From Chara braunii (Eukaryota > Streptophyta > Charophyceae > Charales > Characeae), in contig BFEA01000037.1 in the NCBI GenBank assembly GCA_003427395.1, positions 1,239,213 through 1,268,428 of the forward strand: a stretch of 29,216 nucleotides of DNA, given 5' to 3'. Under the pieces are notes generated by a model. The model saw only the letters and a program-made list of their open reading frames with translations, had not been told where the DNA came from and ran no database searches. Below are positions 1 through 8,303 of this stretch, piece after piece. The number at the start of each line of letters is the position of its first letter. Position 1 is the stretch's first letter. Both the position numbers and the translations under genes were made by a program.

Positions 1-50
<50 letters not shown>
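1..50. repeat. (GA)n microsatellite
   Basis: Uninterrupted GA dinucleotides start at the window edge and stop exactly where the E1 LTR terminus begins. The true length is unknown because the window cuts it. Shorter GA/CT runs also occur inside the LTRs, so it may have grown from LTR or target sequence. Confidence 0.97.
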
Positions 51-53
<3 letters not shown>

Positions 54-1329
54 ACATGCTCAGTTGGGCGATGTAGCTATATAGCCAAGGATCCGCAATG
101 TGATGAAAAGGACTGAATGGACAATGCAGTGCTTTGGAATCTCAACAAGCAGTGTACATCCTGATGCATACAAAAATCGCATGTTATAGCGCAGGGGAAG
201 ACTTGGATATAAGCCTGACCTGATTGGGACTTACCTCTCTCACGTAGTACAAGACAGCGCAGCAAAATGCTGGAATACCAATGACTAGCCCAATCAATGT
301 TGCAATACAGACCAAACATGCATCACCCTCATCACAAGGTGTGAAGGGGCCTGGCGCTACACACAGGAAGAATGGGCCAGGTCCAGACCATACACAAATG
401 AAGAGGAGGGGATCAAACGAGGAAGAAGAGGGAAGATGGGAATGTCGTCAACACCAAGTCTTCGTCACAATTCCCAGATAATCCCTCGTCAAATGTCTGA
501 AGCCCAATGTCGAGTTTGGATCCAAATGTCACCAAGCCCGCTCTCTCGTAGTCTGCGGATGCAGTGAAGTCAGGTAGCGAGAGGGTGAGAGGGAGATGGT
601 GCACTGAGAAGAGGAAGAAGAAGAACTCTCTCTCTCTCTCTCATGTGCCAGGTACTGACCTCTGAAGGCGGCGCCATACTGCAGGTACCTCGGAGACGAA
701 GCTGGAGCTATGGCGCTGCAGGTAAGTCTCCCTGGCCTTCGCCCAATCTCTCTCTCTCTAGTACTACTCTAGCTCCTACTAGCGCCCAGCGCTGAAGGCT
801 ACTGCTAACGCTACTACTACTACTACTTGAGCGCTCCTCCAGAGTGCTGCTACCGAATCCTGAAGACTACCTCCTGCCTCCCGAACTGCACGTGAAGTGC
901 CTGGGAAGTCCCTATGAACTACCTGCAGCCTGCAGGGTGGGCCAGTCCTATATAGTGCTAGCCCGTCCAGGTGGCTGCTTTTGCCAATGCCAAAACACTC
1001 CAGACCCTGGCGTTGAAGCTCAATCAAAGGTCGTCTTGAAAACATGCCTAAAATGGCCTGTGCTAAAACCCTGGTCTGGTGCCTACGTTTCAGGGGAGGT
1101 CGATCTTATGAGGGCCTGAAAATGGCCCTCTATTTCAGGCTGAAAAGACTCAGGGCCTGGAGGGTCCTGTTTTAGGCTGAAACGACACAGGGCCTGTAGG
1201 CCCTTGTTTTCGGGCTTTCAGGCTGAAACGACACGGGACCTGTAGGCCCTTGTTTTCAAGCTTTCAGGCTGAAAACGACATGAGCCTGAAAATGGCCCGT
1301 GCAGCCTGTTGCAGGCGCAACATGTAACA
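51..1329 (-). mobile_element. E1 3' LTR
   Basis: On the minus strand it starts TGTTACATG at 1329 and ends CATGTAAC at 51, matching the termini of the two E2 LTRs, with alignable sequence throughout. A TATATA box lies at 954-949 in the same relative place as in the E2 LTRs. The last base expected from the E2 LTR (terminal A) is not present at position 50, where the GA repeat begins. Length is about 1.28 kb, against 1312 and 1315 bp for the E2 LTRs. The U3-like part contains tandem repeats rich in TTTCAGGC and GCCTGAAA. Confidence 0.93.
949..954 (-). promoter_or_regulatory. TATA box in E1 LTR
   Basis: CTATATAG stands in a conserved block that is also found in both E2 LTRs at the same relative position. 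It probably marks the U3 core promoter for Pol II; the start site itself cannot be seen. Confidence 0.6.
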
Positions 1330-1342
1330 CCCCCCCCTCCTT
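1330..1342 (-). other. E1 polypurine tract
   Basis: On the minus strand AAGGAGGGGGGGG directly abuts the LTR start. It is identical to the tract in E2 (13984-13996). Such tracts prime plus-strand DNA synthesis during reverse transcription. Confidence 0.88.
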
Positions 1343-1344
1343 AT

Positions 1345-1916
1345 GAAGTCGAAGCTGGGTCGAGGGCGAAGCTGGTGGTTTGAAGGTGGAACCTGGACGC
1401 GGGTGGAACGTGGAGCCGGAGATGTCAACTTGCCTTGCATCTTGCGTTCGTAGCGTGCGAGAACATCTGGAGCTGTTGCTTGGAGTTCCCCACGGGTCAA
1501 CCAACGGTCGGCTTTGCGGGTGTAGTGCGCAAAGTGTACCAAGTATTCGGTCGGCCTGTTGCCGTAGTGTCGGCGGGAGATGATGGCGCCGGCCTCTTGA
1601 AAACCGTCCATAGAGGGTGGATTTGCGATCGTTACTCGGGAAAATCGTCATGTTCCGCTCGAGTGTAAAGAGCCAACTTGGAGCAATGATAGACCGGGTA
1701 GACGGGCAAGTGGGCGGGCACCTGAATGGTGAAGGAAGGTCCTTCGGTTCAATCCCCAGCGGGTGCCACGATCGGCCAGGGCCCCATCCATTTCGGGAGG
1801 AACTTGCAAGAGATATCTTGTTCGAGGCTGAACTCCGCGGCGGAAACCCAAACGAGATCGCCGACGCGGAATGGGTAAGGAAGACGCTGGTGATTGGCCT
1901 GTTGGCTCATGCGTTG
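1345..1916 (-). pseudogene. pol: E1 pol 3' part: integrase C-terminal (GPY/F-like) region and chromodomain
   Basis: Broken coding sequence. The upstream half reads in one frame through a GDLVWVS strand, then a WMGPWPIVA box that fits the GPY/F module, then PVYPVYHCSKLALY, the usual end of gypsy integrases. In another frame at about 1611-1430 lies a chromodomain-like segment with EYLVHF, the DRWLTRGEL block and LARYERK, matching the pattern of chromodomains that direct chromovirus integration to chromatin. Lesions seen are a TAG at 1917-1919 where E2 has CAG, a TGA shortly after the GPY/F box (E2 has a sense codon there), and a frameshift between the two halves. The chromodomain frame runs into the LTR without a stop, whereas E2 stops at its polypurine tract. 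Confidence 0.82.
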
Positions 1917-2828
1917 CTACGTCTTAGCCATTTGGTCGCGTGCTTTGACAAATAGCTTTTGCATCCGACGCAAGAAAAGAAGATGGTCGTCGCTCTTGCC
2001 CTCTCGTGGAATGATTGTGTCCAACTGAGAAGTGACCGGCGAGCCGTGCTCGAACTCGAAAGGCGACATCTCGATAGTTGGGTGGATGGACGAGTTGTAT
2101 GGCAACTCGACATCAGGCAACCGCTCAACCCAATCCTTTTGGTCGGGACGGATGAGAGTGCGAAGGAGAACCTGTGCGGTCTGATGCGCCCTCTCCGTTT
2201 GGCCATTGGTTTGGGGGTGGGAGCCGAACTTGGCTTGGGAGATGAGCCCCATCGTTTGATGAGCGCCAACCAAAAATTGGACATGAACCGAGTGTTTGCG
2301 GTCGCAGACGATTTCCTTGGGGTAACCCTTGGTTCGAATCCAACCGACGTAAAGAACCTCGGCCAACTCCGGTGCCTTGGCATGATAGCGACAAGGCAAA
2401 AACATGACGAACTTGGTGAGTCGGTCGCTCACCGGTGGCGTGAGCATCATGGAACTCGGCAAGAAGCCGTGTTCGCAAGTGAGAGTCACTCGGTACGCAA
2501 AGGTGGTCTTTCCCCCGTGTGTGGATGCGCAAGTACTCCTCTTGGATCCGGTAGTGAGAAGGCGCCGATTAGGAGAGGAGCAATTCACGTACTTGTCGCA
2601 AAAGTCGGGGTCAGCTTGGTAGCCGCGGATGAAGCTGTCCCGCAGGTCGTCGTCGATCTCGAAGGTTGAATAGGCTGCGGTACAATGATCCGGACGTCGT
2701 GAAAGAGCATCCGCAAAATGGTCAGACTTCCCTGAAATGTGATCGGGAAAGAAGTTGAATTGGTCGATAAAAGCCATCCAACGGGCGATGGTGTTATCGA
2801 CAGTGTCTCGGGTCGTGTAGAAGACCAA
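1917..2828 (-). pseudogene. pol: E1 pol: end of RNase H region and integrase core, internally deleted
   Basis: An open stretch of about 303 codons. The first part (DNTIARWMAFIDQF, SDHFADALSRR) is the RNase H tail and linker of gypsy pol. The integrase core keeps the second catalytic Asp (VCDR, codon at 2303-2301) and the Glu (NGQTERAHQ, codon at 2195-2193), exactly 35 residues apart (D-X35-E), although the residues between look frameshifted. Compared with E2 (12697-12946), about 250 bp are missing at the junction near 2430; that segment holds the HHCC zinc finger and the first catalytic Asp. The enzyme could not join DNA ends. It ends at a TAG (1917-1919) that replaces a CAG in E2. Confidence 0.87.
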
Positions 2829-2842
2829 CGGATTGTTGTCCG

Positions 2843-3429
2843 TTACCCTTCGAAATTGACTTCAACCAAGGAGGAGTGCTGCCACCGCTTGAGCGCGTGG
2901 AGGAAGGCTAGGAGCTCCTTCTTGCGTGCATCATCAATGGAATGCACGACGGGCACTTTCTTGGTGAAGTACTTGACCGGGTGCCAGTCCACGCCATCGT
3001 GTTGTTTGAGGATGACACGAATGCCATAGTCGGACGCATCCGTAGTGACGCGCGTTGGCAATAGCGGGTCATAGATTCGTAAGACCGCCGCAAATAGTAG
3101 CGTGGCTTTGAGAGCCAAAAATGATTCCCGCACATCCTCTCCGAAGTCAAACGAGAGGTCCTCGCATTGAAGCTTGGTCAAGTGGGCCACGATCTTCCGA
3201 GTATCCATTGATGAAACGTTGGCAGTAGTCGGCAAGGTCAAGGAACGAACGAACATCTGTGACGTTCCACAACTCCGGCCACTCTTGGATGGCTTGAATC
3301 TTGTCCGGCAACGGAGTGATGCCCTCCGATGTGACAAAATGGCCCAAGTATTCTAGCTCTTGCCGGACAAATTTGCACTTGTTGCAGTTGGCTTTGTACT
3401 TGGCGCGTCAGAGCGTCTCTAACACTCAT
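2843..3429 (-). pseudogene. pol: E1 pol: RT connection region and RNase H, frameshifted
   Basis: Continues RT after the frame breaks near 3426. One frame carries GHFVTSEGI and IQEWPELWNVTDVRSFL, the typical connection segment after gypsy RT. Another carries TTDASDYG with the first RNase H Asp, and KKELLAFLHALKRW with the catalytic Glu. RNase H degrades the RNA of the RNA:DNA hybrid. At least two frameshifts lie here (near 3426 and around 3150-3240), and a further break near 2840 separates it from the DNN motif region. E2 shows the same order in better agreement with the family, so these are E1-specific lesions. Confidence 0.85.
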
Positions 3430-4469
3430 CGAAAGTGCTCAAGATGATCCTCCAATGTCTGGCTATAGACGAGGATGTCGTCTAAGTAGACCAGCATGAA
3501 CCGGTCTAACATCGCACGGAACTCGCTAGTCATTGCCGCCTGAAAGGTCGCTGGGGCGTTGGTGAGGCCAAAAGGCATGACCACCCACTCAAAATGCCCA
3601 TACCGCGTCTTGAATGTGGAGTTATAGCGATCGTTCGACCGGATCGAAATATGATGGTATCCCGACTTCAAATCCAACTTAGAAAAGTACTTCGCGCCAC
3701 CCAATCGCTCAAGGAGATCGTCTATACGAGGAAGAGGCCCCGCATTCTTGACAGTTTGCGCGTTGAGCTTGTGGTAGTCGATACACAATCGTAGATCCTT
3801 GTTCTTCTTCCGTATGAAGAGAACTGACGCTCTATATGGGGAGCGACTAGGGCGAATCCAGTCCTTGTCCAACAAGTCATCGAGTTGCGCGCGGAGGACC
3901 GTAAGCTCCTCTTCGCTCATGCGGTAAATGCAGCCTTTCGGCGGCACGACACCGGTTTTAAGAATGATCTCGTGAGAGATCGGCCGATCCGACACCACAC
4001 CGGTAGGTGACTTGAAGATGTCTGCGAACTCATAAAGTAACCACACCACGCGGGGGTCCGAAGACAAGTCCGTGGGTGAAGAGTTTGCTACCACGACAGT
4101 CCGTAGGAAGCATAGGCCTTTCTCGTCGGGCTGCTCGTTAGCGCAAGTAGCCCGGAACAACTTGGCCGTCACCACTTGGCACGGAATCGAAGGGTGCGGA
4201 AGAGGAATAGTACACGACACTTCGGCGCCGGAATCGAAGTCCGTGTCCAAAATGTCGAATGTCACCGGTTCACATGCACGAGGTGCGAAATACACCGGCA
4301 CGGCCTCGATGTAGATGTCAATAAGTTGCCGCGTCCTTCCGTCCGCCAACTTGAGCGCCGTCGGGTGTGCTTTCCTCCGAACTTGTGCGCTAAGGCCAGC
4401 CCTTTGTATAAAGGCTTGGCTCATGAAATTGCGAGATGCGTCATTATCCAGCAAAGCGTTGCAGGACAC
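3426..4469 (-). pseudogene. pol: E1 pol: protease and reverse transcriptase
   Basis: The longest open part of E1, 347 codons. The N-terminal 100 residues are a retropepsin-like protease (substrate: the Gag-Pol polyprotein), but the catalytic triplet reads LLDNDA where E2 has LLDSGA. About 80 bp holding the ILGMPWL flap motif of E2 are deleted between DTDFDS and GAEVS. RT follows with [29 protein letters not shown], the catalytic Asp in [11 protein letters not shown], the [13 protein letters not shown] box and the active-site YLDD (3488-3477) in MLVYLDDILVYS. RT itself reads without a stop to its palm motifs, then ends in a frameshift at 3426. The intact RT core makes this the best sequence here for classifying the family. 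Confidence 0.92.
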
Positions 4470-4543
4470 TTACCCAATTTGGATGAGGACATAGAGGAGC
4501 GGTGCATTGTTGTCAGCGTACCGCTGCTTGCGAAACTCGTGGG

Positions 4544-5062
4544 TCACCTTGGTAATATACGCAAGGATGTCCCCACCGCAGGTTCGTCATCCGTTGACGA
4601 AGTTGGTGGTGCATAGAAGGATAGATACGTGTGGAGATGAGCGCATAATGTTGCGCATTGCGGTCTTGGCAAGCGGTCTGTGGTCAGGAGAGAAAGCCAT
4701 GCGAAATCCTCGGACGTGAGCGGGTCCAAGACCTCTGTGTTGAACTCGCGCGTCGAATCCCGTGAAGAACCATTTGAAGATGGTAAGTCGCCGCTGTCGG
4801 ACGGAGAAGATGTCGCACACACGTCTTGTCCTTGAGCATGAGTACCCAACGTCGGAACGAGCCGGGCAGCATAGTCATAAAAATATAAAAGAGGAGGACT
4901 ATCGACTTCCGCATGTGCCTTAAAACGAAGGGCGGCCACCCGCTAAGCGACTGGTTCCGAATGCGTCGAGAGTGTCGTCGATTCACTCCCAGCGGTGCTC
5001 AACTTCCCGATTTGGCTTTGTCTTTCAACGGGCAGCCCACTGTGTTGTGGAGATCGTTGTTA
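4544..5062 (-). pseudogene. pol: E1 pol N-terminal segment between gag and protease
   Basis: The pol frame opens inside the end of gag and is one nucleotide upstream of the gag frame (-1), as in E2. A TAG at 4945-4943 interrupts it where E2 has TCG. After that it is open as about 131 codons with DYAARLVPTLGTHAQGQDV, conserved in E2 (SFEDYAARLVPTLGTHA). No known domain is recognised; position suggests a linker or N-terminal extension before protease. It breaks by frameshift before the protease frame starting near 4469. Confidence 0.65.
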
Positions 5063-5073
5063 CACATCAAACA
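5032..5073 (-). other. CCHC zinc knuckle of E1 gag
   Basis: C-X2-C-X4-H-X4-C spacing is exact. It lies out of frame with the upstream gag because of the missing 19 bp at about 5198. E2 keeps the first three ligands but has CGC (Arg) for the last Cys. Confidence 0.85.
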
Positions 5074-6123
5074 ATAGCAGATTCTCGTGCGTTGCTTGTA
5101 TGCTTGCCCCGAGAGACTGTAGTGGGACCATGGGGCTGGAGCTGCTGTGCCTAGCTCGGGGATAAATGTGGTGTTTGTCTTCGGCTTGCCGTGTCCTCAC
5201 CATCCCGGGCGGCTGCGAGTCTGTCCCCTTCATTGGCAGACACGGCCTCGCTAGATTGGCCGGTTGGCGTTGCCGCCGAGACCACTTCCACTTTCGGCCG
5301 ATGGTGATCTCTGCTCGGACCTGCCGCAAACGAACGGTTGAGGTTCTTGGCCTCCTTGTTTGTGACAATGATCTGCACGGCCTTGTTGAAGAGCTCCGCC
5401 GTTGTCGTCAGGGTGTCCTCGACGTGAGTCAAGGCGTTGCCCAACTCCGGACACGACCTCGAAATGAAGTAGTGTTTGACGATCTTGAAGCCCATCTGAA
5501 TGCCTTGGGCGGATGTCAAGCGTTGGTACTCGGCACTCCAGTCAACATTCGACAGCGTGCCTTGTTTGAAGGTCATCAACTTGTCCATTGCCTTAATCTC
5601 CGATAGCTCTACTTGGAACCGCTTATGCCACACCGCCTTTAGATCATCCCAGCTGATCTTGGTGTACAAGTCGGCAGCTACAACCCCGTACTTGGACAAG
5701 AGATTCTCCAACCATGCTTGGCACGCGCCCCCCGAGCGGGAGTATAAGTACGCGTGATGCTTGTCCTCGCTGATGTGGCGCAACTGCAACTTGAACTCGA
5801 ATTTGCGGAACCACGAAATTGGGTCCGTTTTCGTCGAATCGCAGAAGATCTCTTCATAATCGAACCTTGGAGTCGTCTCTCGCGGTGCCGAACTCGGGTT
5901 GGCGGCGGCAGCATAGATCCGCTGCTCCAATTGTTGCATGGCGGTTTGCTGTAGCTGCGTGTCGTCCTTGAGGGCTCCGACGTCGATCTCCAATGCATTG
6001 AGGCGATCGAAGGTGTTGGAGGAGCTGGCATTGGGGGCGGCAACGGGTCGTTGCTCCAGCTGCTGGAAGCGGCTGTTGAGTTGAGCTAACGCCTGGTTGT
6101 GCGTCTGATCCGCGTCATCGAGG

Positions 6124-6127
6124 CTGT
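6124..6127. repeat. Target site duplication of E2, left copy (CTGT)
   Basis: CTGT directly precedes the E2 TGTTACATG terminus and is repeated at 15312-15315 directly after CATGTAACA. Four bases is short for this superfamily (usually 5), but both E1 gag halves continue in frame from it, which fixes the insertion point. Confidence 0.85.
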
Positions 6128-6194
6128 TGTTACATGCTGCGCCTGCAACAGGCTGCACGGGCCTCATTTTAGGCCCGTAACGTTTTTAGGCCAA

Positions 6195-6286
6195 AAGCCT
6201 GAAAACAAGGGCCTACAGGCCCTGTGTCGTTTCAACTTGAAAGCTTGAAAACAAGGGCCTACAGGCCCTGTGTCGTTTCAGGCTAA
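6195..6286 (+). repeat. Tandem 46-bp repeat in E2 5' LTR
   Basis: Two adjacent copies share GAAAACAAGGGCCTACAGG followed by CCCTGTGTCGTTTCA. The same array, with drift, is present in the E2 3' LTR (about 14065-14150) and the E1 LTR (about 1140-1270). Each unit has GCCTGAAA and TTTCAGGC half-palindromes. Confidence 0.85.
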
Positions 6287-6503
6287 ATCAGCGCCTTTTC
6301 GACCCTGAGTATTTTCAGCTTGAAAATGAGGGCCGTTTTCAGGCCCTCATCAGTTCGACCCGCCCTGAAACTTAGGCAACAAACCAGGGTTTTAGCACAG
6401 ACCATTTCAGGCCTGTTTTCAAGACAACCCCTTGTTAAGCTTCAACGCCAGGGTTTGGCACGTTTCGGCATTGGCAAGAGTAGCCTCTTGGACGGGCCAC
6501 CAC

Positions 6504-6509
6504 TATATA
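6504..6509 (+). promoter_or_regulatory. TATA box in E2 5' LTR
   Basis: CACTATATAGGACTGG is conserved in all three LTRs. It is a likely core promoter of the genomic RNA, about 375 bp into the LTR. Confidence 0.6.
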
Positions 6510-7441
6510 GGACTGGCCCGCCCTGCAGGCCGGTAGGTAGTTCCTAGGTACTTCCCAGTCATTTCACATGCAGTTCAGGAGGTAGGAGGTAGTCTTTACG
6601 ATTCGGCAGCAGCACTCTAGAGGAGCGCTGTAGTAGTACTAGTAGCGTTAGCAGTAGTCTTCAGCGCTGGGCGCTAGTAGCGTTAGCTGTAGTCTTCAAC
6701 GTTGGGCGCCATAGCAGCTAGAGTAGTACTATAGAGAGAAAGATTGGGGAGGCCAAAGGGACTTACCTGCAGCGCCATCGCTCCACCTTCGACTTCGAGG
6801 TACCTGCAACACCACGCCACCTTCACAGGTTACTACCTGGCATACAAGAGAGAGAGAGTTCTTCTTCCTCTTCTCAGTCCACCATCTCCCTCTCACCCTC
6901 TCGTTATCTGACTTCACTGCATGAGCGGACTATGAGAGAGAGAGGGAGAGCTTGGTGACATTTGGATCCAAACTCGACATTGGACTTCAGACATTTTGAC
7001 GAGGGATTATTTGGGACTTGTAACGAGACTTGGTGTTGACAACTTTCCCATCTCTCCCTTCCTCTTCGCCGTTTGATCCCCTCCTCTTTGTTTGTGCATG
7101 AGCTGGACCTGGCGCCTCTTCTTGTGTATAGCGCCAGGCTCCCTTCACACCGTGTGGTGAGAATGTTGTATGTTTGGTCTACGTTGTAACATTGATTGGG
7201 CTAGGCATTAATATTCTAGTATTTTGCTGCGATATCTTGTACTACGCAAAAGAGGTCAGTCCCGGTCAGGTCTGGACTTGTACCTATGTCTTCCACTGCG
7301 CTGCAAAGCACCATTTTGTATGTATCAGGATGTACACTGCTTGTTGAGATTTCAGTTGCAGTGCATTGTCCATCCAGTCCTTTTCATCACATTGTGGATC
7401 CTTGGTTTATATGTACATCGCCCAACTGGGCATGCAACAGT

Positions 7442-7453
7442 TGGTATCGGAAC
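7442..7453 (+). other. Primer binding site, initiator Met tRNA type
   Basis: TGGTATCGGAAC lies two bases after the LTR end. The usual site complementary to the 3' end of plant initiator Met tRNA is TGGTATCAGAGC, so 10 of 12 bases agree. The two mismatches are both A/G transitions. It fixes E2 orientation and the 5' LTR boundary. Confidence 0.85.
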
Positions 7454-8303
7454 ACCGCACGTGAATCAGGACAACCTGATCTGACATGTGTGCGAGGACT
7501 AGGTAGCTGATTAGTCTTGATTGATTGATTAGAGCACACTAGTTAGCCCCCAAAATCACGATTTTGACCTCACTGTCGAAAATCTTTTTTTTTTCCTTTT
7601 TTTGGATTTTGTTTTTTTCGCTATTTTTGTTGTGGAAAATCGCAATAGCGCAACATATGAAATTTTTGTTTTCGTTTTTCTTTTGAAAATTCAAAATTTC
7701 GTTGCCAGAAAATCCGAAATATCTTTTTTTTTGAAAATTTCGATTTCCTTTTGCAATTTCTCGTATTTGGAAGTTCAAAATATATTTTTTGAAACCCATT
7801 TATTTTTCAAAGCGGTATGGGAAATCCCTCTTGCAGTACAATTTTCCAAACTGCGAATACTGTCATCTGAGTAAGTCCGAATACTGGTTAACTTTTTTTC
7901 AAGATTTCTTTATTCTCCGTTCTATGATTTTCACTACCTAGTAATTATTCGCAGTCTGAAAGTTCGAAATTTTTTTCTCATTGATAATTTCGCACTTCAA
8001 GGGAGGTTGGGAGACCTACAGAACTTGCAAAAGTCGGGATTTTTTTATTTCCTCGATTTTTTTTTTTGCAAAGTTCAAACTTTTCTTTTTTGATTAGTGG
8101 CTCCTTATCTTGGCGATTTATCCCCACCCACCCCTCCCCACCTATGTTATTGCCCCCTCTGGTCTTACCTTCTCTATCTGTCTCCGGGTACCCCCTGCGG
8201 CGGCATTGGTGATTTGGCACGTCAGCAGGCCACGTCAGTAGGACACGTCAGCAGCCACGTCAACAGCAAGCAGTGCCACGTCAGCAGGCCCCCAGCCTTG
8301 TCC
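7454..8303 (+). other. E2 5' leader, T-rich then ACGT-motif repeats
   Basis: Untranslated leader between primer site and gag. Bases 7560-8095 are very T-rich on the gag strand with many TTTTTT runs. A pyrimidine-rich patch follows (CCCACCCACCCCTCCCC), and then 8217-8290 contains about five copies of CACGTCAGCAG-like units. The E1 leader (15719-16480, minus) has the same order, so it is a family trait. No ORF of note. Confidence 0.75.
8217..8290 (+). repeat. CCACGTCAGCAGG-type repeats in E2 leader
   Basis: Short degenerate repeats of about 14 bp, each with CACGTCA, which on the other strand is TGACGTG, the core of plant bZIP sites (hexamer or ABRE-like). E1 has a longer homologous cluster at about 15730-15850. 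A regulatory role is inference. Confidence 0.6.

Larger units (their letters stand above)
4999..6127 (-). pseudogene. gag: E1 gag, 3' part (capsid region and zinc knuckle)
   Basis: Continuation of gag after the E2 insertion. About 325 codons are open without a stop from the junction to 5151, including SLDDADQTHNQ, a predicted coiled region, then DPISWFRKFEFKLQL and HHAYLYSRSGGACQAWLENLL, the retrotransposon Gag capsid type. The same blocks recur in E2 (DPISWFRKFELTLQL). A 19-bp segment present in E2 is missing at about 5198, which shifts the frame and ends it at 5151. In the shifted frame a canonical CX2CX4HX4C zinc knuckle, CLMCNNDLHNTVGC, lies at 5073-5032 and the frame stops at 5001-4999. 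Gag packages the RNA and forms the particle; the knuckle binds RNA. Confidence 0.88.
6128..7439 (+). mobile_element. E2 5' LTR
   Basis: 1312 bp, TG...CA, starting TGTTACATG and ending CATGCAACA, followed two bases later by the primer site. A 46-bp direct repeat (6195-6240, 6241-6286) lies in U3. By eye the first 185 bp differ from the 3' LTR at about 20 positions, mainly transitions, while later blocks are more alike, so the insertion is not recent. It contains several GAGAGA/CTCTCT runs. Confidence 0.95.

Noticed and set aside
720-732. CAGGTAAGT splice-donor consensus on the plus strand in the E1 LTR
   Set aside because: It is antisense to the element, and no matching acceptor or coding exon could be tied to it.
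2325-2345. GGTTCGAATCC, resembling a tRNA T-loop
   Set aside because: It lies within E1 integrase coding on the opposite strand and no acceptor or anticodon arms can be folded around it.
1959-2669. Open stretch of 236 codons on the plus strand
   Set aside because: It is antisense to E1 integrase, whose motifs and DX35E spacing are clear; the plus frame shows no domain.
5151-6167. ATG at 6167 as a start for E1 gag
   Set aside because: That ATG lies in the E2 LTR; the real start is at 15718, beyond E2.
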